From contig NZ_JASPGD010000002.1 in the NCBI RefSeq assembly GCF_030232885.1, positions 303,970 to 367,969 on the forward strand: a stretch of DNA of 64,000 bases, in the 5' to 3' direction. The DNA is from Corynebacterium sp. MSK297. Its GTDB lineage: Bacteria; Actinomycetota; Actinomycetes; Mycobacteriales; Mycobacteriaceae. Below, in pieces: positions 38,282-47,314 of the stretch; within the stretch, counting starts at the first letter, position 1, and each line of letters opens with the position of its first letter. A model generated the notes under the pieces. That model was not told the DNA's origin. It was given only the letters and a program-made list of their open reading frames with translations, and did no database searches. A program made the translations under genes and the position numbers.

Positions 38282-39313
38282 TTATTTCACTTCTTTCCCG
38301 AATGTGGCTGCGATTTTCCGTGCGGTTTCTTTGGCGAAGGGGCCGACTCCGGTGATCGTTGCTGACCCGGGGCCAGTCCAGTCACCGTAACCGACTAAGT
38401 GTAGATCGGCATATTTTGGAGTCGTGCCATTGAGCAGATGCCTAATCGGGTTCAGCGCGGGTCGGAAACCGGTGCACCAGATCAGATGTTCGGCGCTGAC
38501 TTCATCGAGAGAGTCAAACATTGGCGTTGCCTGCAACCGCCCGGAATCACGAGCCTCGCGCACTTTCGGCAGGGCGACGATGTCGCCCAGGTTGCTATCA
38601 GCCCCAGGGTCTTCGTCGCCACGTTGCAGGGCTAGGGTTCGTTTTCTATTGCGGCGAAATAACACGCGGCCATCGACATCATCAGGCATCCACCGTGGTT
38701 CATGCCGGGTGTACCAGGTGACATCGGCATGGTCGGTGAGTTCGGCGGCTATTTGTGCCGCAGAGTTTCCGGCACCTACTACAGCGACAGAAGAATCGCC
38801 GAAGGGGTCCGGCCCGGGATAATTCGCGGAATGCCATTGGGTGCCGTCAAACGTGCCTGGGTAATGCGGAACAAAAGGGCTAGACCAGGTTCCAGTGGCA
38901 GCGACGATGTGTGATGCGGTCCAGGACTGCTCGCCAGCAAAAACGTGGTAGCCGTCGTCATTCCGTTCTACTTGGTCAACGTATACGGGTCGGTCAACGG
39001 GAATCTGGTAGCGCTGCTCGTGATCTTTTAAATAGGCAACGACGTGGTCAGCCGGAGGGAAGCCGTCGTATTCTGGCATAGGTTTGCCCGGAAGATTGGA
39101 AAAACTCGCGGTGGAAAACAACGTCATCGACGGCCACACATGGCGCCACGCACCACCGGGGGCGTCTTGATCATCCAGAACGAGGGTGTCGACGCCAGCT
39201 CGCAATAGATAGTAGGCGGTGGCCAGGCCTGATTGGCCGCCTCCAATAATGATGGCTTCGTGGTGGTCAATGTTGGGGTTGCGTTCGTGAGCGCGTGTGC
39301 CGGTCGTATTCAT
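38282..39313 (-). CDS. Flavin-dependent monooxygenase, ArsO-like
   Basis: Encodes 343 residues from ATG 39313 (AAGGGAC 7 nt upstream); a longer frame to 39346 adds 11 residues without a good site. FAD-binding IIIGGGQSGLATAYYLL at the start, the second nucleotide site VAVVGAGNSAAQIAAEL mid-protein, and the ATG/W motif (VAATGTWSSPF) mark a class B flavoprotein monooxygenase of CzcO/ArsO type. It stands next to arsR and acr3 and runs with arsR, so it probably belongs to the arsenic response. The exact substrate is unknown. ArsO-like flavoproteins are known from actinobacterial ars operons. Confidence 0.78.
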   Translation of the reverse strand: MNTTGTRAHERNPNIDHHEAIIIGGGQSGLATAYYLLRAGVDTLVLDDQDAPGGAWRHVWPSMTLFSTASFSNLPGKPMPEYDGFPPADHVVAYLKDHEQRYQIPVDRPVYVDQVERNDDGYHVFAGEQSWTASHIVAATGTWSSPFVPHYPGTFDGTQWHSANYPGPDPFGDSSVAVVGAGNSAAQIAAELTDHADVTWYTRHEPRWMPDDVDGRVLFRRNRKRTLALQRGDEDPGADSNLGDIVALPKVREARDSGRLQATPMFDSLDEVSAEHLIWCTGFRPALNPIRHLLNGTTPKYADLHLVGYGDWTGPGSATITGVGPFAKETARKIAATFGKEVK

Positions 39314-39373
39314 AGATTTTGTCCCTTGCGCTGTCTTGCCTTTCATCGTGTCGCCGTTGCTGTTTGCTTAGTT

Positions 39374-39721
39374 CTATCCGATCTGCAGGACGGTACGTAG
39401 TTCTGCGAAAAGCTGTGGACGCACGCGGTGGATGACCGTACGGCCGACTCGTACCTTGTTTAATAAGCCGACCTCGGTTAAGCGTGCTAAGTGATGGGAT
39501 ACGGTAGGTTGGCTCAACCCTGATAATTCTGTTAACTCTGCGACGCTAACTGGTTCGCATCCTTCCGCAGCTAGCCGCGAGAGCAATCGTAGGCGGGTGG
39601 GATCGGACAGCGCTGTGAACAGAATGGAATAGCGTTCAGCTTCGCTTTTGGTCAAAAGGCCAGATCCCAGGGAACAACAGGAGGCAGGATCAGTCAGCGG
39701 GGAAGTTTCTGGGGAGGTCAT
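39374..39721 (-). CDS. arsR: Arsenical resistance repressor ArsR
   Basis: Encodes 115 residues. The winged helix has LTELSGLSQPTVSHHLARLTEVGLL. Cysteines fall at residues 15, 16 (ASCCSLG) and 55 (AEGCEPV). These are the three positions that form the As(III)/Sb(III) site in the Corynebacterium glutamicum ArsR. It represses the divergent acr3 and its own operon with the flavoprotein gene 60 bp downstream. Two operator-like repeats lie directly upstream. Confidence 0.93.
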   Translation of the reverse strand: MTSPETSPLTDPASCCSLGSGLLTKSEAERYSILFTALSDPTRLRLLSRLAAEGCEPVSVAELTELSGLSQPTVSHHLARLTEVGLLNKVRVGRTVIHRVRPQLFAELRTVLQIG

Positions 39722-39735
39722 AACAACTATGTTAT

Positions 39736-39774
39736 ATTGACGGCTATCGATATAATATATTGATAGCTATCGAT
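39736..39774. promoter_or_regulatory. Two ArsR operator candidates between arsR and acr3
   Basis: Attgacggctatcgat (39736-39751) and attgatagctatcgat (39759-39774) are near-identical, 23 bp apart. The second contains the perfect palindrome gatagctatc. They sit in the 103-bp divergent AT-rich promoter region. Confidence 0.72.
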
Positions 39775-39824
39775 ATAAGTTTAGGATTCTGGCTTGATGC
39801 TCAGAATTGTTTTTAAGGAGTTTT

Positions 39825-40913
39825 ATGACCGTTGCCCAAGGTCCGCGTATGTCCTGGTTGAATCGATTTTTACCGGTATGGATCCTCGTCGCGATGGGTG
39901 TTGGACTACTCCTGGGGCGCACGATGCCGGGAATCGGAGAAACGCTGGCGCGGCTAGAAGTAGGCGGTATTTCTTTGCCGATTACACTCGGTTTGCTGGT
40001 GATGATGTACCCGCCTTTAGCGAAAGTTCGTTACGATAAAACCCGCAAGATCGTTGCAGATAAGCGGTTGATGACAGTATCAATCGTGCTTAATTGGCTG
40101 GTGGGACCAGCTTTTATGTTTGTATTGGCGTGGTTTTTCTTACCTGATCAGCCGGAACTTCGTACTGGGTTAATCATCGTTGGCTTGGCCAGGTGCATTG
40201 CAATGGTGCTGGTGTGGTCTGATCTATCCTGTGGTGACCGGGAAGCTACAGCTGTTTTGGTGGCTATTAACTCTGTATTTCAGGTACTTATGTTCGGGCT
40301 GCTTGGCTGGTTTTATCTGCAAGTATTACCCCAATGGTTGGGGCTGGGTGCCAGCGAAGTGGAGTTTTCCTTCTGGACCATCGTGAGTTCTGTGTTGGTG
40401 TTCCTCGGAGTGCCTCTGGTTGCTGGTGCTTTGTCCCGGGTTGTGGGAGAAAATATCAAAGGGCGGCAGTGGTATGAAACGAAATTTTTGCCAGCTATTT
40501 CACCATTGGCGCTGCTTGGGCTGTTGTACACCATCGTTTTATTGTTTTCCCTGCAGGGTGAACATATTGCAGCGCAACCGACGGCAGTAGTTCGTGTAGC
40601 CGTCCCGTTGCTGCTTTATTTTGTTGGGATGTTTGTTGTGTCGTTGGTTGTTTCAAAACTGGTGGGGATGAATTATGCGCAGTCTTCGTCGGTGTCGTTT
40701 ACAGCTGCCGGAAATAATTTCGAATTGGCTATTGCCGTATCCATCGGTACTTTCGGAGCGCATTCCGCACAAGCGTTAGCTGGAACAATAGGTCCGATGG
40801 TCGAGATTCCTGTGCTTGTCGGGTTGGTTTACGTCATGTTGTGGTTGGGGCCGAAGCTTTTCCCTGGTGACGCAACTTTGCCGGGTATGACCGCGCCGAC
40901 TACCGGACAGTAA
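39825..40913 (+). CDS. acr3: Arsenite efflux transporter Acr3
   Basis: Encodes 362 residues from ATG 39825 with AAGGAG 4 nt upstream; an in-frame TTG at 39807 is rejected. Ten membrane helices are predicted. The conserved cysteine lies in GLARCIAMVLVWSDL and the conserved glutamate in AAGNNFELAIAVSIGTFG, both essential in the C. glutamicum protein. Acr3 exports As(III) with the proton gradient. Expression should be released by ArsR on arsenite binding. Confidence 0.94.
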   Translation: MTVAQGPRMSWLNRFLPVWILVAMGVGLLLGRTMPGIGETLARLEVGGISLPITLGLLVMMYPPLAKVRYDKTRKIVADKRLMTVSIVLNWLVGPAFMFVLAWFFLPDQPELRTGLIIVGLARCIAMVLVWSDLSCGDREATAVLVAINSVFQVLMFGLLGWFYLQVLPQWLGLGASEVEFSFWTIVSSVLVFLGVPLVAGALSRVVGENIKGRQWYETKFLPAISPLALLGLLYTIVLLFSLQGEHIAAQPTAVVRVAVPLLLYFVGMFVVSLVVSKLVGMNYAQSSSVSFTAAGNNFELAIAVSIGTFGAHSAQALAGTIGPMVEIPVLVGLVYVMLWLGPKLFPGDATLPGMTAPTTGQ

Positions 40914-40953
40914 CCTGACTGCAGTTGTGTTTAATGACGTGTTGTTCGTATGG

Positions 40954-40978
40954 AAAAGCCCGGCGATTAAGCCGGGCT
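40954..40978 (-). terminator. Terminator of the met importer operon
   Basis: Agcccggc (40957-40964) and gccgggct (40971-40978) make a perfect 8-bp stem with a 6-nt loop. On the minus strand TTTT follows. It stands between metI and acr3 and may also limit read-through from acr3. Confidence 0.8.
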
Positions 40979-41017
40979 GGGCGGTAGTAAAGAGTGCGAA
41001 CACTAGCGACAGATGAG

Positions 41018-41692
41018 TTAGCGGCGCATGATCTTCTTCGACAACCAGTTGCCGAAGAACTGCGCGGCTTGGACGATGATGATGATTGCGGCGGTAGCAA
41101 TCAGTGTGACCTTGTAGTCGAAGGCGCGGTGTCCGTAAACGATGGCGAAATCGCCCAAACCGCCACCGCCGATGTATCCGGCCATCGCGGACATATCGAC
41201 GATTGCGATGAAAATGAAGGTGTAGCCCAGCACCAGTGGGCCCAGTGCTTCGGGCAGGATCACGCGAGTGATGATCCGCCATGGCCCTGCTCCCATCGCC
41301 CGGGCGGCTTCAATAATGCCCGGGTCGATCGAGACCAAGTTCTGTTCGACGATGCGTGCGACCGCAAAGGTAGCGGCGATGCCCATCACGAATGCGGCTG
41401 GTTCACGCCCGATCGACGAGCCGAGCACGCCGATGGTGATCGGCTGCATCAGAGCCAGCAAAATGATGAACGGTATCGGGCGGACGAAGTTCACCAGGAT
41501 GTTCAGGATCGTGTAGACGAACTTGTTCTGCAGGATCCCGCTCTCGCGGGTGGTGAACAGGAATACGCCGACCACGAGGCCAAGGACACCACCGACGACC
41601 ATGGCGAAAGCCACCATGACCAAAGTGTCGATGACGGCATCGGAAAACATCGGGCCCAGGCGGTCCCAGTTGGTATCAGCTGCGGAAATCAT
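41018..41692 (-). CDS. metI: Methionine ABC transporter permease
   Basis: Encodes 224 residues with five hydrophobic segments. The EAA loop is EAARAMGAGPWRIITRVILPEAL, typical of MetI. GYIGGGGLGDFAIVYGHRAFD is the conserved stretch after it. It forms the membrane pore of the D/L-methionine importer with MetN and MetQ. It overlaps metN by 4 bp. Confidence 0.95.
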   Translation of the reverse strand: MISAADTNWDRLGPMFSDAVIDTLVMVAFAMVVGGVLGLVVGVFLFTTRESGILQNKFVYTILNILVNFVRPIPFIILLALMQPITIGVLGSSIGREPAAFVMGIAATFAVARIVEQNLVSIDPGIIEAARAMGAGPWRIITRVILPEALGPLVLGYTFIFIAIVDMSAMAGYIGGGGLGDFAIVYGHRAFDYKVTLIATAAIIIIVQAAQFFGNWLSKKIMRR

Positions 41693-42765
41693 CGCTTAAT
41701 CTCCTCAATGTGGGTGCGCTGGGATAGTGTGCGGTAAAACTCGTCGATGGCGGAATCATCGCCATTGAGACGCACTGTCATTTTGCCGAAGGATTGCTGC
41801 TGCAAGGTGGTCACGCCACCGTGCACGATGTTGATGGAACCACCGGAAGAGCGCAGCGTGGCAGCGGCTTCGAAGAACCCAGAATTTTCGGTCAGTTCGA
41901 TGGTAAACAGGCGCCCGTCGTGAGCCAGCAAGTCATCGGCTTCGATGGCATCGGGTTCGTTGCGCAGGGCAGTGGCGACGAAGCGCTTGGCGACGTCCGT
42001 TTTCGGTGCCGAAAACACGTCGTAGATTTCGCCATATTCCACGATGGAGCCGTTTTCCATCACCGCGACTTTATCGGCGATAGCGCGCACGACTTCCATT
42101 TCGTGGGTGATCACAACAATGGTGATGCCGAATTCCTGGTTGACTTTCCGCAGCACATCCAGGATTTCTTGGGTGGTCTCCGGGTCGAGCGCGGAGGTGG
42201 CTTCGTCGGCAAGCAACAGCGACGGGTTGGTCGCCAACGCACGCGCGATGCCGACGCGCTGCTTCTGGCCACCGGACAGCTGCTCTGGGTAGGAATTGCC
42301 GCGTTCGCCCAGCCCAACGAACTGGAGAAGCTCCTGGACGCGCTTGGTGCGCTCGGCTTTTGGCACCCCGGCCAGTCTCAGCGGGAATTCGATATTTGCC
42401 GCTGCGGTGCGGGAATTAAACAGGTTGAACTGTTGGAAGATCATCCCGATATTGCGACGCAGCCCGCGCATCTTTGCTTCAGACATGCCGACGATCTCTG
42501 TGCCGTCGAGTTTCAGTGAGCCCGAGGTCGGATTATCCAGGCCGTTAATCAGGCGCACCAGGGTGGATTTACCTGCGCCGGAATAACCGATGATGCCGAT
42601 GACTTCGCCGGATTCGACGGTTAAGGTGACATCGTCGACGGCGGTGACCTTCGTAGAGCCCTTCTTTTTGGCGTCGAAGACTTTATTGACGTTGGTGAAT
42701 TCGATGCGGGTGCCGCGGCGTTCGCCACTTCCGCTAGCTGGGCTTGTACCCGAGTGTGTTACCAC
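41689..42765 (-). CDS. metN: Methionine ABC transporter ATP-binding protein
   Basis: Encodes 358 residues from GTG 42765. Walker A is GYSGAGKSTL, the Q-loop is MIFQQFNLF, the signature is LSGGQKQRVGIARALA and Walker B is LLLADEATSALDPETTQ. The extra C-terminal ACT-like domain of about 90 residues (residues 265-358) that senses methionine in MetN is present. A terminator-like hairpin stands between metQ and this gene. Confidence 0.95.
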   Translation of the reverse strand: MVTHSGTSPASGSGERRGTRIEFTNVNKVFDAKKKGSTKVTAVDDVTLTVESGEVIGIIGYSGAGKSTLVRLINGLDNPTSGSLKLDGTEIVGMSEAKMRGLRRNIGMIFQQFNLFNSRTAAANIEFPLRLAGVPKAERTKRVQELLQFVGLGERGNSYPEQLSGGQKQRVGIARALATNPSLLLADEATSALDPETTQEILDVLRKVNQEFGITIVVITHEMEVVRAIADKVAVMENGSIVEYGEIYDVFSAPKTDVAKRFVATALRNEPDAIEADDLLAHDGRLFTIELTENSGFFEAAATLRSSGGSINIVHGGVTTLQQQSFGKMTVRLNGDDSAIDEFYRTLSQRTHIEEIKR

Positions 42766-42792
42766 GAAAAACCATCATTTCTTCTTAGACGG

Positions 42793-42830
42793 AAAAAGCT
42801 TAGTCGCAGCTATGTTAGCCGTGACTAAGC
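42793..42830 (-). terminator. Terminator/attenuator between metQ and metN
   Basis: Gcttagtc (42798-42805) pairs with gactaagc (42823-42830). On the minus strand the stem is followed by TTTTT. It lies in the 174-bp gap after metQ and would let the binding protein be made in excess over the permease complex. Confidence 0.75.
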
Positions 42831-42939
42831 GTCTTTCGTTACTGGCTTGCCCGGAAAATCCGGAGGAATACCGGAAGCGTTCCGAATGCGCTGTGCTGCA
42901 GTAGCGCCAGCAGTTCCAGTGGTCGCGTTGGATCCAGGG

Positions 42940-43827
42940 CTAGCCTTGCAGTTCTTTTTCCAGATCGTCCAGGATCTGCTGCAATTCTTCACGTGGGCGC
43001 TGGACTTGCACCGTGGTTCCGCCGGATTCTTCGAATACGGCCTTGGCGACACGCTCGTCGTGCCACAGCTCAGCCAGCTCGTTCAAGACCTTGTCGTCGA
43101 CGGCGTCGGCACGAACGACCCACAAGTTAATGTACGGCTCGGCGCTTTCTGCGTTCGGATCGTCGTCGAAGATAGCCTCTTCTGGGGCAATATTGGCCTG
43201 GTTTAGGAAGTTATTGTTGATCACAGCTGGCTGGCCCAGACGGTATTGCCGTGCGGTTTCGGAAGCGTCGACCGTGGTGACAGTGACTTTAGAAGCTTCT
43301 TTATCGATGTCAGCCACGCTTGGGGTGTACTTCACATCACCGACCAGTTCCACTAACCCGGCCTCACGCAGCAGCAACAGTGCGCGGCCCTGGTTGACGG
43401 TGTCGTTCGGGATAACAACTTCTTCGCCTTCGATCTTGTCGACGTCGAGCTCGTCGGAGCCTTCCCAGAACAGGCCCATCTTGTAGATCTCCGTGGATAC
43501 CAGTGGTGCCAGGTCATCGCCAGAATCAACGTTGTACTGCGCCAAGAACATCAGGTGCTGGAATTTGTTGATGTCATTTTCGCCCTGGCTCAGTGCAGGG
43601 TTTGGCTGGGAGTATTCTGCGAAGTTTTCAAGCTCAATGTTGAAACCGTTTTCTTCAGCGACCTCTTCGAATACCGACCATGATTCCAGCGAAGCATCGG
43701 TGGTGCCGATGGTGATGGTGTCGTCCTTGGAATATGGGGTATAAGCGGCATTGTCGCCGGAACAGGCGACCAGGGTGGTGGCGGTTAGTGCAGCGGTGCT
43801 ACCGGCAAGAATGCGGCGGATATTCAT
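42940..43827 (-). CDS. metQ: Methionine-binding lipoprotein
   Basis: Encodes 295 residues. Lipoprotein signal with lipobox LVACSGD near residue 22. The NlpA/MetQ body shows ITIGTTDASLESWSVFEE, FAEYSQPNPALSQGENDINKFQH and VIPNDTVNQGRALLLL. It presents methionine to MetN-MetI. About 118 bp upstream, tgtacagctttgtcta (43945) matches one arm of the McbR consensus TAGAC-N6-GTCTA fully and the other at 3 of 5. Sulphur control is thus possible but unproven. Confidence 0.95.
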   Translation of the reverse strand: MNIRRILAGSTAALTATTLVACSGDNAAYTPYSKDDTITIGTTDASLESWSVFEEVAEENGFNIELENFAEYSQPNPALSQGENDINKFQHLMFLAQYNVDSGDDLAPLVSTEIYKMGLFWEGSDELDVDKIEGEEVVIPNDTVNQGRALLLLREAGLVELVGDVKYTPSVADIDKEASKVTVTTVDASETARQYRLGQPAVINNNFLNQANIAPEEAIFDDDPNAESAEPYINLWVVRADAVDDKVLNELAELWHDERVAKAVFEESGGTTVQVQRPREELQQILDDLEKELQG

Positions 43828-44009
43828 AGCGTGTGCGTCCTTTCATGGGGTGTGCGTCGACGGGCTCGTGCATGGTGGGGCTTCCAGCATGTGTGGCGAG
43901 GCCCGGTACGCATGTCGCGCAATGACGTGGAATTTATCAGATTCTGTACAGCTTTGTCTATATTTTCGTTCAACCATCGCGGCCTGTGGTTGCTAAGAAA
44001 ATGTTTTAT

Positions 44010-44057
44010 TCGAAAATATATACGCATATGTGTGAGTTTCTGTGTAGGGTTAGTTTC
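44010..44057 (+). promoter_or_regulatory. dnaE2 promoter with SOS-type box, leaderless start
   Basis: TCGAAAATATATACGC (44010-44025) fits the left arm of the LexA box (TCGAAnAnnTGTTCGA) and part of the right. TAGGGT (44045-44050) ends 7 nt before ATG 44058, and no ribosome-binding site is visible, so a leaderless transcript is likely. The box-to--10 distance is similar to that at imuA'. Confidence 0.55.
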
Positions 44058-47000
44058 ATGAATTTCAACGGTGGTGCAGGCCTGTCGTGGTCACGTTTGG
44101 AAAGGATCTTATCTGGACATCCGGTGCCTCATCCGGTGTCTAGCCCGGTAGCGCTGTCACCAGGGGCCGATGTTGCTGCGGTTGTAGATAAAAATGCAGG
44201 GTATAAGCGTGCCGACGGTCCAGCCTTCGCGGAATTGGCTGCGGTGAGCTCATATAGCTTTTTGGCTGGGGCCTCGGACCCAGAAGCGCTGGTAGAGCGT
44301 GCTTGTGAACTGGGTTTAACTGCGTTGGGGATCTGCGATCATGATGGATTTTATGGGTCCATTGTGTTTGCAGAAGCCGCAGCTAAAGCTGGTTTGCCCA
44401 CGGTGTTTGGTGCGCGGTTGAGTCTGGATCATGGCAGTCTTACCTTCTTGGCGCGTACCCCGGAAGGCTACCGGTTGCTGTCTCGGGTGATGGCGGCGGC
44501 GCATATGGCGAGCACAGACCGCCACCCGCGGTATCCGAGTTTGGAATTATTGGCGGAGCAATTGGCTGGGCAATGCTTTATCCTCGTGGATTATTCCTGG
44601 CTTGATATGCTCGATAGCTTGATCGAATCGTTTGGAATAGACAGCTTGGTTCTGCACTATGAATCTAACTTGTTACCGGAAGATGCCGACCGTTTTGCGG
44701 CACTGGATGCGGTTGCTGCGCAATTAATGAGTCAGCATTCTGGTCTGCGCGCGATCATCAGCGCCAGCCCGCACGCTGCTACCCGTAGCCACGCCCGTTT
44801 GGCCAGTGCGAAAGCCGCGTTGGCCAAGCGGGAATCACTGGCAGCTGCCAGCTGGCACACCCACCCGATGGGTGCGCAGTGGCTGCGGGATGGTCGCGGC
44901 ATGCTGCGGCTGGCCCCAGGACGGGAGAAGCTCCTGGAAACTACCGTGAAGATTGCCGAAGAGTGCGCGTTTAGTTGGGATATCGTGGCACCGCGCCTGC
45001 CGCATTCTGCAGTTCCTGATGGTGAAACCGAGATGAGTTGGCTTCGGCAGCTGACCTATAGCCGGGCTCGAAAGCGTTATCAGGCCTACCCAGAGCAGAC
45101 TTATCGGCGGGCATGCACCCAGATTGAACATGAACTCGGGGTTATCGAGCAGCTGGGCTTTCCCGGCTATTTCTTGATTGTGATGGGTATCGTCGATTTT
45201 TGTGCCCGGCAGAATATCTTGGCCCAGGGCAGAGGGTCGGCAGCGAACTCCGTGGTGTGCTTCAGCCTGGGTATTACCAACGCGGAACCGATCAGTGCAC
45301 AGCTGTTATTTGAGCGGTTTTTATCGGCGGATCGTGATGGACCACCGGATATTGACTTAGATATTGAATCCACCCGCAGGGAAGAAGTCATCCAATACAT
45401 CTATGCCACCTATGGGCGTGACCGTGCCGCGCAAGTGGCTAACGTGATTACGTACCGTCGGAAAGGCGCGGTACGCGACGCCGCCCGTGCCCTGGGGTTT
45501 CCGCAAGGTGCCGCCGATAGTTGGGCACAAGGAAAATCTGAACCACCAGATAATGTGCTGGCTTTATCAGAGCAATTCCTAGGCCAGCCGCGGCATTTGG
45601 GCATTCACTCCGGAGGCATGGTGTTGTGTGATCGGCCGGTGACGGATGTGGTGCCTACGCAATGGGCGGCGATGGAAGGCCGCAGTGTCGTGCAATGGGA
45701 TAAAGACAGCTGCGCGGGCGCCGGATTGGTGAAATTCGATCTACTGGGGCTGGGCATGTTGGAAGCACTGCACCACATGATTGACCTGGTGCACGAACAA
45801 CACGGATACACCGTGAACCTCTGGGAAATCGACCTGGCAGACTCCAACGTCTACGACATGCTCTGCAACGCCGATGCCGTCGGGGTATTCCAGGTGGAAT
45901 CGCGCGCGCAGCTGAACACGCTGCCGCGGCTGAAGCCACGCTGCTTTTTTGATCTGGTGGTAGAAGTCGCGCTGATCCGCCCGGGCCCGATCCAGGGTGG
46001 TTCCGTGCACCCGTATCTGCGCCGACGGGACGGGCTAGAAGAAGTGACTTATGACCACCCGGTGCTGGAAAAAGCACTGGCAAAGACTTTGGGCATCCCG
46101 TTGTTCCAGGAGCAGTTGATGCATATCGCGGTTGATGCCGCCGGTTTTAGTGGTGCAGAAGCTGACGATTTGCGCCGGGCGATGGGCTCGAAGCGTTCGC
46201 CAGAGCGGATGGCCGCGCTACAGGAACGCTTTTTACGCGGTTGTTGGGAAACCAACCAGATCGAGGCAGAAACCGCCTATAAGCTGTGGTCAAAGATCGT
46301 GGCTTTCGCTGCCTATGGGTTCCCAGAATCGCATTCGCAGTCTTTTGCCTCACTGGTGTTTTTCTCGGCATGGTTTAAGCGCTACTACCCTGCAGAATTC
46401 TGCGTCGGGCTGCTGCGGGCGCAACCGATGGGGTTTTATTCTCCACAGTCGCTGATCCAGGATGCCCGCCGCCACGGGGTGCAGATCCTGCCGGTTTCAG
46501 CGTTGGATTCGCAGGTAGAAGCCAGCGTGACCAGCGGGGCCATCCGCTTGGGGCTCGGTTCTGTGAAAGGCTTGTCGACGTCTACAGCTGAGGCCATCGT
46601 TGCTGCACAACACTCGTTGAGCCGGGAGTCTTCGGTGGCGGATGTGGTACGCCGCACTGGGGCTTCAGTGAGTGAAGTCGAAGCGCTCGCACGCGCCGGG
46701 GCGTTGGAGGTGTTGGGGCTGGATCGCAGGCAAGCACAATGGGTTGCTGGTGTGGCAGCCACTGAGCAACCAGGCATGCTGTCGGGGCTTTCGGCGATTG
46801 CTGCGCCGACGCTGCCCGGCATGAGTGGTTTTGAGATTCTGGCGGCAGATCTGGCTTCGACGGGAATGACTCCAGAGACCCAGCCGATGGAGTTATTGCG
46901 TCACGCACTAGCTGCCAACAACGTTGTGCGTGCCGATGAGTTGTTGCAGGTGCCCGATGGCAGTCGTATTCGGGTGGCTGGCATGATCACCCACAGGCAG

Positions 47001-47240
47001 CGACCGAATACCGCAAGTGGGGCGACGTTTTTCGGGATGGAGGATGAAACCGGGCTGATCAACGTGATTGTGTCGCCGGGGTTGTGGAAGCGGCAGAAAA
47101 GACTAGCGCGCACCGCCAAAGCTTTGGTGGTGCGCGGGGTAGTGCAAAACGCGAGTGGGGCAGCCACGGTGGTGGCCGATCGACTGGAGCCGCTGGAGGT
47201 CAGCGAATTACTTGCGGTGCGCTCGCGGGATTTTCAATAG
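44058..47240 (+). CDS. dnaE2: Error-prone DNA polymerase DnaE2 (ImuC)
   Basis: Encodes 1060 residues from ATG 44058; the 24-residue upstream extension to 43986 reads through the promoter and is rejected. The PHP domain starts FAELAAVSSYSFLAGASDPE and LGICDHDGFYG. The polymerase core has AQGRGSAANSVVCF and the acidic PPDIDLDIE (about residue 435). The helix-hairpin-helix and OB parts end with MEDETGLINVIVSP. It is a C-family polymerase for damage-induced mutagenesis and works with ImuA' and ImuB, encoded 8 kb upstream. Confidence 0.95.
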   Translation: MNFNGGAGLSWSRLERILSGHPVPHPVSSPVALSPGADVAAVVDKNAGYKRADGPAFAELAAVSSYSFLAGASDPEALVERACELGLTALGICDHDGFYGSIVFAEAAAKAGLPTVFGARLSLDHGSLTFLARTPEGYRLLSRVMAAAHMASTDRHPRYPSLELLAEQLAGQCFILVDYSWLDMLDSLIESFGIDSLVLHYESNLLPEDADRFAALDAVAAQLMSQHSGLRAIISASPHAATRSHARLASAKAALAKRESLAAASWHTHPMGAQWLRDGRGMLRLAPGREKLLETTVKIAEECAFSWDIVAPRLPHSAVPDGETEMSWLRQLTYSRARKRYQAYPEQTYRRACTQIEHELGVIEQLGFPGYFLIVMGIVDFCARQNILAQGRGSAANSVVCFSLGITNAEPISAQLLFERFLSADRDGPPDIDLDIESTRREEVIQYIYATYGRDRAAQVANVITYRRKGAVRDAARALGFPQGAADSWAQGKSEPPDNVLALSEQFLGQPRHLGIHSGGMVLCDRPVTDVVPTQWAAMEGRSVVQWDKDSCAGAGLVKFDLLGLGMLEALHHMIDLVHEQHGYTVNLWEIDLADSNVYDMLCNADAVGVFQVESRAQLNTLPRLKPRCFFDLVVEVALIRPGPIQGGSVHPYLRRRDGLEEVTYDHPVLEKALAKTLGIPLFQEQLMHIAVDAAGFSGAEADDLRRAMGSKRSPERMAALQERFLRGCWETNQIEAETAYKLWSKIVAFAAYGFPESHSQSFASLVFFSAWFKRYYPAEFCVGLLRAQPMGFYSPQSLIQDARRHGVQILPVSALDSQVEASVTSGAIRLGLGSVKGLSTSTAEAIVAAQHSLSRESSVADVVRRTGASVSEVEALARAGALEVLGLDRRQAQWVAGVAATEQPGMLSGLSAIAAPTLPGMSGFEILAADLASTGMTPETQPMELLRHALAANNVVRADELLQVPDGSRIRVAGMITHRQRPNTASGATFFGMEDETGLINVIVSPGLWKRQKRLARTAKALVVRGVVQNASGAATVVADRLEPLEVSELLAVRSRDFQ

Positions 47241-47314
47241 CCCAGCTCATGCAGCTGAGCTGTACTTATTCCGCTCGGCCTAGCTCATGCAGCGGGTTGG
47301 CGCATCAGTTAAGC

